A DNA stretch of 64,000 nucleotides from Meandrina meandrites. Taxonomy: Eukaryota; Cnidaria; Anthozoa; Scleractinia; Meandrinidae. The stretch is from NCBI GenBank assembly GCA_963693305.1, contig OY855903.1, forward strand, positions 32,765,598 through 32,829,597, in the 5' to 3' direction. The notes below the pieces were generated by a model. That model did not search any database. It was not told the origin of the DNA and saw only the letters and a program-made list of their open reading frames with translations. Below, piece after piece: positions 54,112 to 64,000 of this stretch. How positions within the stretch are numbered: the stretch's first letter is position 1; each line of letters starts with the position of its first letter. The translations under genes and the position numbers were made by a program.

Positions 54112-54434
54112 CAGGGAGGCTCCGCCCCAAGGTCCACCCCCTTACCTATTTTTATATACCATTTTGAGAGAAAAGGTTCTCCTTTCATATACCTTTTATT
54201 AAAAAGGCACCCCTTTCACTGTTTTCCTTTTCTAAACTCCTGGAGCGGAGTAAATGAAAAATATTAGTGGAAAGAATCACGTATCAGCGGAAGAACAGTT
54301 AACCAAAAGCCATATAATTTATTCGGGTCACGTCAGATTTCCGTATCCTTTCATATACCTAAACCTCTGAAATTCCTACCCTTTTATATACCTGAAGACT
54401 GAAAAAGATACCCCTTTCGGGCTGAGCCTCCCTG
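54112..54434. mobile_element. 323-bp MITE with CCTTTCATATACC phrases
   Basis: Ends CAGGGAGGCTC(C/A)GCCC are inverted. Four to five CCTTT(C/T)ATATACC phrases occur on one strand. No matching target duplication is seen. Confidence 0.7.
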
Positions 54435-55320
54435 TATAGGCCATAATACGGAGTGCCGGGGAGAGCGGGGCGGGGGGGGGGGGGGAATTCTTCCCTATCC
54501 CAAAAAACATCACGAGCATTTCATGGCTTTTCATAAACCTGTAACGTAACACTTTGTGAACCTTTTGCCGTAACTTAAGTCTACTAAAGTGTATTTTCGT
54601 CTTGCTGCTTGAAAGTACATAACAAGCAAATTTAATTTTGTTCCAGTGTCACGTAACAGCATTCAATAGCGTATTTAATGTTCTACATTTGTTGACTAAA
54701 GGTAGAATCGTAGAATGTAGCAGATGGTAGCAGATGAACTCTGCATATCTCCCTGAAAATCAAACAATGGTCAACTGCACGTGGAATACACCAGAATTTA
54801 CACAATCATACGCCGCAAATCAACTGTGAATCTGAGCTGCTTGTAAAAGTGAGATTTCGCTTTAAAATACAAAAGAAGAAGAAAGCCAAGAAAGAAACGA
54901 AACCAAAAAAGAAAATAATTATTGAATGAACCAACAATTCCTACAAAAAAAAATTCATTTGAACGCCTTTCCAGAAGCTGGTGATACATTGTGTTTTTGA
55001 TTTAGTTCCATATTGGTAAATCCAGTAACGAGTGCATTGTTAAACGATCATTCAGTTTCCACCTTCCGAAGACTGAAAATTTTGCTCAACAATAACGCAA
55101 GAGAGATTTAGCAGCCTGATAAACAGTCAAGAAGAATAACTTCTAGACAAATTTGACGAATTTGCAGGTTGTAGCAATAGCCGAAAGAGAAATTTCGGTA
55201 TCTTTAAAGTATCTAATTTACACTAAAATTGTAGTCGTTGTTAATTTCCATTCTTATTGACAACACTGTTTACAGCAATTGACAATTGACCTCGCTCCCA
55301 ATTGACAATTGACCTCGCTC
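54435..55320. other. no feature seen apart from a G-run
   Basis: A G-run at 54470-54485; otherwise AT-rich sequence with no coding pattern or inverted ends. Confidence 0.45.
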
Positions 55321-55329
55321 CCAATGTGC

Positions 55330-55401
55330 GGCTTCATAGCTCAGTTGGTAGAGCATCGCATCGGTATCGCGGAGGTCACGGGTTCGAATTCCGTTGAAGC
55401 C
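55330..55401 (+). tRNA. tRNA-like sequence 1 (tRNA pseudogene or SINE head)
   Basis: A 72-nt cloverleaf-like sequence: acceptor GGCTTCA/TGAAGCC perfect, D arm GCTC...GAGC, T arm ACGGG-TTCGAAT-TCCGT with one wobble pair. The anticodon stem is weak (an A-C pair) and loop position 33 is C instead of U, so decoding is doubtful. It is followed by a T-run and a conserved tail (CAGGCTTCTTTATTCC, ATTGCTTAAATTGGAAATTC), which argues for a SINE. Confidence 0.5.
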
Positions 55402-55582
55402 CTGATTTTTTTTTTTCAGGCTTCTTTATTCCAATTGCTTAAATTGGAAATTCACTGCGAAGATCACATATCACCTTCATATATATCCACAGTTCACATA
55501 TGAATCATTTCATATACATTACATCATTTCACTCCTTTCACGGGAAAATATGAACTCACAATTGACCTCGCTCCCAATGTGC

Positions 55583-55621
55583 GGTTTCATGGCTCAGTTG
55601 GTAGAGCATCACACCGGTATC

Positions 55622-55653
<32 letters not shown>

Positions 55654-55654
55654 T
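55583..55654 (+). tRNA. tRNA-like sequence 2, tandem copy
   Basis: Same architecture 253 bp downstream with GGTTTCA/TGAAGCT, T arm ACGGG-TTCGAAT-CCCGT perfect. The upstream TTGACCTCGCTCCCAATGTG and the roughly 110-bp tail are duplicated too, so the whole unit was copied in tandem. Confidence 0.5.
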
Positions 55655-56080
55655 CTGATTTTTTTTTTTTTCAGGCTTCCTTATTCCAATTGCTTAAATT
55701 GGAAATTCACTGCGAAGATCACATATCACCTTCATATATATCCGCAGTTCACATATGAATCATTTCATATACGGTACATTACATCACTGTTTACAGCGTT
55801 AAGCTGAAGTTTAGCAAAAATCGTCGGATTCCTGGTTTGTTTAAAGGCTAATGGCAGTAGTACTCATTTGGAGTAAATTATATTGTTTCATGCAAGATTT
55901 GACAGTGAATCTATAGGTCTGGTTCTAAATGTTTAGTATACGTTTGTATCTATACACTGTTTGTTAATTTTAAATCCACCTCCCGGTATCTGAGAGTAAC
56001 TAAAACCCAGATTTTCCCAGGGGAGCATGCATCCGGACCCATTCCCCCCCAGCTGCCTAACGATTACACGTGACGTTTAA

Positions 56081-58767
56081 GGTGGCCCGCGGCTATTTTT
56101 TGGGAACGGAGGTGCTCTTTTCTAAATCGAGTTTTCGGCATGTAAACCTCAACCGATTTTTCTGATTTTTGGTAGTCGAAATAACAAATGTTCAAATTTT
56201 ATAAAGCTTTAAATTATAGGGCAAACACGGCAAACGATCACGAGATATTAGCGCTTTTGAAAATATATATTTATCAAAAAAACGCGAATATTTTCCAAAC
56301 GCGACGATAGATTTTTTTCTAATTAATGTCAAGTACTTCAAATTATCCAAGTTTTAATGTGAGCAAGTTTCAACAAAATCGGCTGGGTAGAAATTGCTGC
56401 ACAGTTGACTGTTGAATTTTTGCTTCAAAATAATTATTATGCTTGTGTATAATTGGGAGCTGTTACAACAAAGTTTAAGTAATGCTCAGATCCAATGGAT
56501 TATTTGAAAGCTTAATGCCAGCTAAAACGTTGCTGAAAAGTATGGAAAGATCGGAAACTCCTAGAAAAAGTTGTAAACGAATGAACAGGTTTACGATGCG
56601 TAAATTGTGAATTTTAAAATATTCATTTTTTTCGAATTAAAAAAAATCTACCGATTTTTTTTCTTTTATTTTTAAGTATGAGAAAATACAGCATGTATGC
56701 AAACGGCTTTATCTAGTTTCGTGTGTCTAATCTCGATGAAACGCGTTGAATTTTGCTCGCCAAGATGGCTAGTTCGCGTCTTCCATTTTGAAGCGCTTTG
56801 GAAACCCTCGCGTAACAGTAAATTATTCAAACTTGCGGCATTCTCAAGATTATTTAGCACCTGGAATTGAACATACCACGCCACATGCCCTATTCATTGC
56901 TAAATAAAATGCATGAATACAAAGCTCAGCCGCAATTTTATCCGTGGCATGTTTATTTCCAGGTGCTAAATAATCTTGAGAATGCGGCAAGTTTGAATAA
57001 TTTACATCCTCGGAAACCCAGGGCTTCAAAGGGGATGGGAAAGGAAGGGAGAAACTGGGAGCGGGAAAAAAGGAGCGGGGAGGGGAAGGGAAGGGAAAGA
57101 GGAAAGGGGAAGCCCTGGGAAGCTTCTCTATACAGATCATTTCTCGATCGAAGAGCAAACACCATTGGCCATGTTCTAAACGAGCAGGGGACTGGGTACG
57201 AACATATTTTTTCTTGGTACGAACATTCAATATCGATTGAATTGAAAATGGGGCACGTCATCTGAAAGAGCATCCAAAAATTAGTAAATTCACCAAATTT
57301 CATGGTTATTGGTTTAAACGCAAAGGCATGGCACACTTTTAAAATAAGAGAGCTTAGTATGGATTGGAGGACGCCTGTCCCTCCAATCCATACTAAGTGT
57401 ACCATGCCTTTGGGTTTAAACCAATAACCGTCAAATTTGGTGAATCTACTAATTTTTGGATGCTCTTTCAGATGACGTGCCCCATTTTTCAATTCAATCG
57501 ATATTGAATGTTTGTACCGAGGAGAAAATATGTTCGTACCCAGTCCCCTGCTCGTTGTATGGCTAATTAGCGAGGTGTGAAACAGAAGCGCTCGTATGAC
57601 AAAAGAGACCGGCGAGGTTCAATTAGCACCTTCAAAACTGCACAGCAAGATATGTCTATTGACCAGATGATATCCGGTAAATCGTTTTCGGTGGCTTTTG
57701 TCCGCGAGCATAACAGATCAAATTGTCGCCGCTCTTCGATTTCTTTCTTGCGTTCCGACCATTTAGAAATTTTCAGTCTGCTTTTCTTTGTTTAAGTTTT
57801 TTGTTTAATACAGTTTAGATTGGTAGGACTGAAATATTCGAGTAATGACGGAAGGACGTACTACGCCGAAGAAATCGGCGCAAGATCTTTGCCAAATATA
57901 AATTCTGTTGTTCCTGTTGCAAGCTGTCGGCGCTTTCGCCTATACACGCTGCCGTGATCTTGTTATTTCTCAAAGACTGGACTTGTTCCATCATATTGGA
58001 CTTAAACGGACATGCGGCAAACACCAAAGGAAATTTTGGGAACGAATCTTTGCCTCTCTAAGAGCTTTACAAACACCAGGCAAAATTTGGTCCGTATCCT
58101 GTTGGCAATTCTGCAGACACATCTCTTCCCTCTACAATTTTCCGGACGATCATGCTTTGTTCCTCTTTCATTTGTCTAACGCTTGAAAACGATTCCAATG
58201 AAGTGCAAACTCCTTGCTCGAAGAACTCCATGTAGCGAAAATGCGAACATCGAAAAGTGAAGAAATAAATATAATGTCCGCGTGATGTCAAATTCTTTTG
58301 TTTTGAAGGTGTTGCAACGCGTGCGCCATGTCATCCGCTAATGTTTACAATGCTAATTCGGCCGTAATTCGAGAGTTCGTAACGACTTCCAAATCAGCAT
58401 GTGATCGCTTTTCATTGGCCTCATTTTAAATTTAATTAAAAATGAGGCCAATAACGGCTCAGAAAAGTAATTGATCGAGAAATGATCTGTATAGAGAAGC
58501 TTCCCAGGGCTTCCCCTATCCTCTTTCCCTTCCCCTCCCCTCCCCTCCCCCCACATTTTTTCCGCTCTCAGTCTCTCCCTTCCCGTCCCGTCCCCGTTGA
58601 AGCCCTGGGTTTCCGAGGATGAATAATTTACTGTAACAAGAGCATTTTCAAAGCGCTCCAAAATGGAAGACGAGAAGTAGCTATCTTGGCGAGCAACATT
58701 CGACGAGTTTCATCGAGACTAGACAGACGGAACTAGATAAAGTTCCCAGAAATAGCCGCGGGCCACC
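56081..58767. mobile_element. TTAA-flanked palindromic element, 2.7 kb
   Basis: GGTGGCCCGCGGCTATTT at the left and its reverse complement at the right, with TTAA outside each end (56077-56080; 58768-58771). Parts of the arms also mirror each other (57005-57150 against 58480-58630, a G/A-rich tract against a C/T-rich tract). A nested hairpin sits at 57166-57556. ORFs lie in the mirrored tracts; none is a recognisable transposase. Confidence 0.82.
57166..57556. repeat. 391-bp hairpin, arms about 190 bp, tiny loop
   Basis: The left arm from CGAGCAGGGGACTGGGTACG runs to ATGGATTGGAGG; after about 10 bases the right arm retraces it from CCTCCAATCCAT to CGTACCCAGTCCCCTGCTCG. Differences are few. 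Confidence 0.85.
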
Positions 58768-58905
58768 TTAAGTCCCTACTCAAAAGATTGCTGCGCGGGC
58801 CCTGTCTTGGGAAAAAAACTTTACTCTCATCGTGCTTCTCCGCCGGCATACAGGGCCTGGCTGCCGAAAAATCGTGTTGTTAAGGGGAGACAAAACTAAC
58901 TACAC

Positions 58906-59345
58906 TGTCCACTGGATAGCGCTTTGTGCAGTGGATAGCGCTTTGTGCAGTGGATAGCGTTTTGTGCGGTGGATAGCGCTTTGTGCGGTGGATAGCGGTT
59001 TGTGCAGTGGATAGCGGTTTGTGCAGTGGATAGCGCTTTGTGCAATGGATAGCGGTTTGTCCACTGGATAGCGCTTTGTGCAGTGGATAGCGCTTTGTGT
59101 AGTGGATAGCGCTTTGTGCGGTGGATAGCGCTTTGTGCAGTGGATAGCGCTTTGTGCAGTGGATACCGTTTTGTGCGGTGGATAGCGCTTTGTGCGGTGG
59201 ATAGCGGTTTGTGCAGTGGATAGCGGTTTGTGCAGTGGATAGCGCTTTGTGCAGTGGATAGCGGTTTGTCCACTGGATAGCGCTTTGTGCGGTGGATAGC
59301 GCTTTGTGCGGTGGATAGCGCTTTGTGCAGTGGATAGCGCTTTTC
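58906..59345 (+). repeat. 19-bp minisatellite, about 23 copies
   Basis: Unit GTGGATAGCGCTTTGTGCA with variants GCGGTTT, GCGTTTT, TGCGG and TCCACT. Because 19 is not a multiple of 3 and the unit lacks stops, the minus strand stays open in two frames (173 and 195 codons) with a repeating peptide. This is a by-product, not evidence of a gene. Confidence 0.95.
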
Positions 59346-60443
59346 AACAGGACCAAGGAGCATATAGGTAGAAGCAACTTTTTCCTGCAACCTGAATACA
59401 ACCTCGTCCCAGGGCTTTTCCCTTCTATGTTGGGCGCCCCATGAAGAAGGGAAAAGCGCTAAAAACAGGCGGTATCTCATCAATATCGTCTGTTGACAAA
59501 ATTAACTCTGTTATTTCCAACCGTACGGAAAGGTCAGAAAAAGCATTCATCGTCTATTGTTGCTTCTAGTGATTATGCTTCAATTTGTTGCTCGCATTTT
59601 CGTGATCAACTTGCCTTCCTTCTCATACTTTTTGTGTAAATTTACAGAAAATGCACATTATATAGACGTCGGTGAGAGCACTAAGTTCTTTTCTTACTGG
59701 CAATATCTCGTTCACATTTCAAGCAACTCATCTCAGTATCTATATTTAACTAGTTAGATGGGCACCAAGACAGTCCCCTGACAACCTGTGGTGCTCTTGC
59801 GTGGGGTGTCTGGTGGTGTTCCAAAAATAATAATCTTTCTTCTAATCCTTCTTTAAACCTCCATTTCATTCAAATTCACATATATCTCAACCTTAAGTAC
59901 ACCTTAGTTCACGATTTTCAGCCTTGAATTATTGAATTGCTCTTTGTTAAGAACTGATATATTAATGCCAAACGAGAATGATTGTCCACATATATTCTCG
60001 AGTATAGCACATCGGCGAGCCGCACAATCGCAAGTTTCAAGTTACAGGGTTCGTACGAGGACAACCTACCAGGAATGTAACTTCACAAATGGTACATAAA
60101 TGAACATTTCCAGTCCAAGGTAACAGGTTTTTATGGCTTCAAGTGTTTGCTTATTTCCTTTTTTACATTTATTCAGTTCAATTGCCCGCCTTTTCCCTTT
60201 ATTAGCTGCCTTTACACCCGAAAGGAAAGAAATACCAAATTAGATGCAAAGCAATTTGCTTTCCACCCCAAAACATTCAAATTGCTGAAAATTCAAAGAC
60301 TTGCACACGAAAAAGGAAAAATGGAATTCAAGGACTTCCCTTAAAATTCAAGAACTTTTCAAGACTGTTTCACCGTGGTAAAACGTAAAAAAAATAAACT
60401 TCTTCAAAGATAAGGTTTTCATTTTCAATGTTCAAAGTTTGAT
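59346..60443. other. non-coding, small palindrome only
   Basis: A short inverted pair GGGCTTTTCCCTTCT/AGAAGGGAAAAGCGC at 59407-59460. The rest shows no gene or repeat ends. Confidence 0.5.
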
Positions 60444-60611
60444 ACTGACGTGGTAATAGTCTTCCCCAGGGGCTGCTCGCTTTCGCTCCAACTTTCGTTC
60501 GCTGATTTAGTTAGCAGGGCGAGATTAAGTCAAAACTGTGGCGAAAAAATCAGCGAACGAAAGTTGGAGCGAAAGCGAGGAGCCCCTGGGGAAGACTCTT
60601 ACCACGTCAGT
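60444..60611. repeat. 168-bp palindromic MITE
   Basis: ACTGACGTGGTAA(T/G)AGTCTTCCC and the inner GCTTTCGCTCCAACTTTCGT are exactly mirrored; loop about 35 bases. Confidence 0.85.
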
Positions 60612-61586
60612 TCCAAATAGCTATTTAAATGCTGTCTCTTGATTGTATTATTGATCGCTCACCCCCCCCCCCCCCCCCCCCCCCCCCCCTCTCTCCTCCT
60701 ATTATTCTGTCTAATCGGTGAACGTTTGCTTCAGAGCCACTTTCACGTGTTCGTACACGCCGATTGATGTATCAGCCATACATTAGAGTGCCGAAAAAAT
60801 GCCGCGAATTTATTAAATTTGGATGTAAGAAAGGAAGAAATGCCTTTAGGATCGGTCACGGCGTAATCTAACTTTTGAAAACAGTACCATAGGCAAGACC
60901 ATTGCATGCATAATCAATTCAACAACAACAACCACAATTTATTCAGGTATTTTCATATCTGTACATGCCATTACCTAATCTACATATTAAACTATAGACT
61001 TTTTTTTCAAATTCACATGTGATATATTGATTGACATCTATAATTCATGACAAAGCCCCGACCAAACGGACGCAACGTTTCAACGCAATACAGCTCAACA
61101 TTGTTGTGGACAACATGTTACACACGTTTGGTGACCCTGCTGCAATATGTTACTTCGTGCTGGATGGCGAAAACCGAACTTATACACTTGTCCCGGCGCA
61201 ACGTTACAGGAACGTGGCCAAACGAGTGCAACATCCAACAATATCAGAAGTCCATAACTAGTTATGGACTTCTGACAATATTGAGAAAAATTTGACCATT
61301 TTCAAACTTGAACCAACAACATGTTGCCACGTGCTGTAACAGGGTGGCCAAACATGCAAAACATGTTGTGCCTAACAATGATGGGATACGTTTGAAAACA
61401 ATAAATAGTGGAGATTCTATCTTAATTATTGTTATATGATTTCACATCAGTATACTTTTTTCAAATAGGCCAAAAAATATCCAAGGCTCTTCAGGTTTGA
61501 ACCAGACACCGTATTGTCATGTGCACATCAAAAATAAAGCTAACTGACGAAAACGCTACATGGGTGAAAATAACATGTCAGGAATT
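60612..61586. other. non-coding; 28-base C-run and small palindrome
   Basis: C-run at 60662-60689. About 61060-61380 is rich in CAACATGTT/CAACATTGTT and GGCCAAAC words, suggesting another phrase-type repeat. A palindrome at 61231-61276 (CAGAAGTCCATAACTAGTTA) lies inside it. Confidence 0.5.
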
Positions 61587-63876
61587 TTAATCCTTTTTTT
61601 CACTGTCAGCCATTAATTTTATTTTTAAGCCCTTGTCAGGCCTCCGTACATCGTCTTCAAGTCTCCCAGCGAAAGGATGTGCTTTCGCAAAAACAGGCGA
61701 GTTTAAGCTTTCCCCAAAGTAAAACTGTTCTTCGCCAAGATAACGCAAATCAGGGCGTACACTGCCGATGTAGCCAAATGGCGGAGTTTTGTCAGCTTCC
61801 ATGGCCACAGTGGGTGGATAGAAAAGACGATAGTGGAGTATACTCCAAAACAAAACAAGCGAGTATTCTGTCCATCTACAAGCTTTGCAAATCATCATGT
61901 CTTCTTTGCAGTCGTAAAAAAACACAGCAAATCCCTCTGGAGCTAGCAGTAAACTTGGTATAAAAGAACTTTTCATCCCAAATTTATAATGGCACAAGAA
62001 AGAGAACATAATTGCTGCAGCATATCCTTGAGAATACTCTGTATTTGTACCCAATAAAGAAAACATCTCTTTGATCGCTTGTTTGTCCTCTTCATCATCA
62101 GATAGGTCAGGAAGACTCTCTGTTAAGAAATTTCAAATACATGTATGTCATAAAAAAATAGTTATCTCAAATGATTGGTTCTATTATTGGTTCAATTATG
62201 TTCCAATCAAAAAATACCAGGTGTGCATTGTTGATTACTACACTCGAGCCTCCAACTGAAGTTTTGATCAATCAAATGCCATTTTTGCAGCACTTCATTA
62301 GGTAATTATAATTTGAATGAATGTGCTTATTGGAGAAAACACATCATCTGGTACGGAATCGGACATCAGATATCAAATATCAGTATACACTAGAACAGTG
62401 GATAGCGTTGTTGGTGAGTGCTGATTGGCTACTCAAACATGGGATATCCTTTGCTATTCACCTCTGTGCAACTTGCGCCCGAAAACTGTAATTATTGACA
62501 AGAATAAATGAGTTAAAATAATCCTTTTTTTGTTATATTATCTCACTGTTTTAGTATATACTTTCGTGGCTTGGTAAATATCCACCACTAGCCACAACCA
62601 CTTTGGTGAATAGTTGTTAAAATTAATATGCCCCATCCGATTTGATATCCGTCACCCAAAATTATAGAGAAGTACAAAACAAAATAAGCAAAGTCACATT
62701 TTTCAGTTCCAACTTCTTAATAAAAATAATATCAGTGTTGAAAGTTGCATAAACCAGTTCACTTAAATTTATATCAACTACAGTTACACCGTGATAATCA
62801 CTGTAGGGTTTTGCACTATTTACCAGCGATAAAGCATGTTGTAGAAATTAATCAGAGGGATATAAAATACATAAACATCTTTCTGACTGGCTGGTTTATT
62901 GGAGGATAATGGCCTAGGCTGAAAGATTGTCCTCAAAATTTTACAAATGCCCTCAAAGCCTTGCTTCAACCCCAACAACAATCTTTCAGCTTCTGTCGTT
63001 ATCCTCCAATCATATAGCAGCCAGGTTATTTACTAAATAGTACAGCCATGGCTGATCTCCACATAAGCAGTGTAGATTCCTTACCTTTACCCTTTGGTAC
63101 AACAGCAACTGGAAAATAAGCTGCAAGAATAGAGTTTATCATAAACAACCTGTACAAGGGCATGTTTCACATGAAAATGGTTCACTTTTCATTTTATACA
63201 AAGACTACTGACCTACTAACCAAAATGCGCTTTATGTTTATACAAAGATTGAGTCTTTGGCCTAAGCAAAAGTGCCAAGTTATAATTGACTCCCTTTAGA
63301 GAACAATCCAAACACCTTTCATTTCAGAAGCAATGCTCTAAAAAAACAATTTTGTAAGTGCTCAAGTTCTCCTCTTCTTTGTTTGTTTAAACGTCAATTT
63401 CAGTTGCACTGAAGTTTTGTTTTCTCACCTTGCATGCATGTGCGGGTGTCATGGAAGTCATTTTATGAGTCACCCCAAAATAAAACAGAGTATTATGGGA
63501 TGCTATGTGTGATTAAATAACCAGCCCGCTAACAGTGCTTTGAACAGCACAATTTATTCTCCAGGTAACAAACCTACGGTTAAGAAATTTTTAACCTAAG
63601 GTTTAAAGATCGAACGTCCCTAGAAACAACTGTGTGGGAGGCTATATTTAACCCGAGGTTGATTAAGTGCTCTTTTGAACAAATCGGCCCCGTTTGTTAA
63701 GTCACAGCATTTCTTTCCACTTAAGGTCAGCTGATTTAATGATTACCAAATGAATGTAGTGAGTTCTCTATTGCAAATATTTTGTTTAACTGCACACTTA
63801 CTTGATTCAGGAGCAGTAATTTGTAGAAAAGGGCAAATCAGCATGTCCAGCTCCCCATACCATGATATTGGGTTGC
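61587..63876 (-). CDS. 3' part of an unrecognised multi-exon gene
   Basis: Three exons with matching phase: 63876-63802, 63108-63085 (24-nt microexon) and 62119-61587 (with stop). The readable product is about 210 aa. It begins NPISWYGELDMLICPFLQ, passes through AVVPKGK and an acidic patch (SLPDLSDDEEDKQ), then KEMFSLLGTNTEYSQGYAAA and a hydrophobic, Cys-containing region (FAVFFYDCKEDMMICKACRW; LFWSILHYRLFYPP), and ends with a charged tail. GELDMLI followed by VVPKGK is loosely like a PD-(D/E)XK nuclease core, but this is weak. The 5' exons are off-window, and other cnidarian homologues should decide. Confidence 0.7.
62382..62562. mobile_element. repeat H copy 2, short TIR element in an intron
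   Basis: AGTATACACTAGAACAGTG at the left is mirrored by CACTGTTTTAGTATATACT at the right. The interior (GCGTTGTTGGTG, CTGATTGGCTACTCAAACAT) matches 34411-34572. It lies in the last intron of the unknown gene. Confidence 0.75.
62898..62994. repeat. hairpin in an intron of the unknown gene
   Basis: TTGGAGGATAATGGCCTAGG and TGAAAGATTGT are mirrored by ACAATCTTTCA and GTTATCCTCCAA; loop about 40 bases. Confidence 0.7.
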
Positions 63877-64000
63877 CTACAAAAGACGAGTGACAATATC
63901 AGATGGCAAACATGAAACCAATAGGGAGAAGCCCACATAAAAAGGTTACTCATTAATAAAAAAATAAGCCCTCGTGCATATGCACAAAGGATGAGAGAAA

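Noticed and set aside
55330..55401. Functional tRNA gene
   Set aside because: The anticodon arm is defective and position 33 is not U; the duplicated tail suggests a SINE. Kept only as tRNA-like.
56850..57492. Minus and plus ORFs of 126-179 codons
   Set aside because: They lie in mirrored G/A and C/T tracts of a palindromic element and run through simple sequence.
58906..59345. CRISPR-like array
   Set aside because: Units are contiguous 19-mers without unique spacers and the DNA is eukaryotic.
58880..59483. Two overlapping long minus-strand ORFs with a repeating His/Tyr/Lys-rich peptide
   Set aside because: They are two readings of a 19-bp minisatellite without stop codons; frame-independent openness is expected.

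Overview
This is eukaryotic genomic DNA, AT-rich and intron-rich, packed with transposons and with many fold-back repeats. The best-supported host gene is an NRF-6-type membrane acyltransferase. The transposon load includes invertebrate Ty3/Gypsy, hAT and PIF/Harbinger relics, tRNA-derived SINEs and many TTAA-flanked elements. This suggests an anthozoan cnidarian, most likely a stony coral. That assignment is inference from family content, not from a marker gene.

Layout. 1-4659: a decayed Ty3/Gypsy element on the minus strand (integrase, RNase H, RT, protease, gag, primer site, 5' LTR; the other LTR lies off the left edge). A separate 826-bp terminal-inverted-repeat element has split its gag. 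4660-25900: almost pure repeat, with nested insertions up to three deep, a PIF/Harbinger transposase relic, several TTAA-bounded elements, hAT-like elements and an orphan copy of the NRF-6 first exon (17631-17866). 25977-44557: a complete 15-exon NRF-6-like gene on the minus strand. All 14 introns can be read by eye with GT/AG ends and matching phase, giving 793 codons. Its introns hold a 4.7-kb fold-back, SINEs, a hAT MITE and other repeats. 44713-50815: a second giant fold-back. 50900-55700: degenerate repeat arrays, an intact SINE with long target duplications, and a tandem pair of tRNA-like sequences. 56081-58767: another TTAA-bounded palindromic element, followed by a 19-bp minisatellite. 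61587-63876: the 3' part of a second minus-strand gene of unknown function, containing a 24-nt microexon and running off the right edge.

The NRF-6-like product would be a secreted-side NRF domain joined to a multi-pass acyltransferase-3 membrane domain. Its first exon lies inside a duplicated segment (43731-44612 versus 17015-17902). The rest of the window is best read as a stack of mobile elements. Several short elements share one architecture: G-rich terminal repeats around an array of one short phrase, with the phrase differing between elements. I could not match this architecture to a named superfamily.
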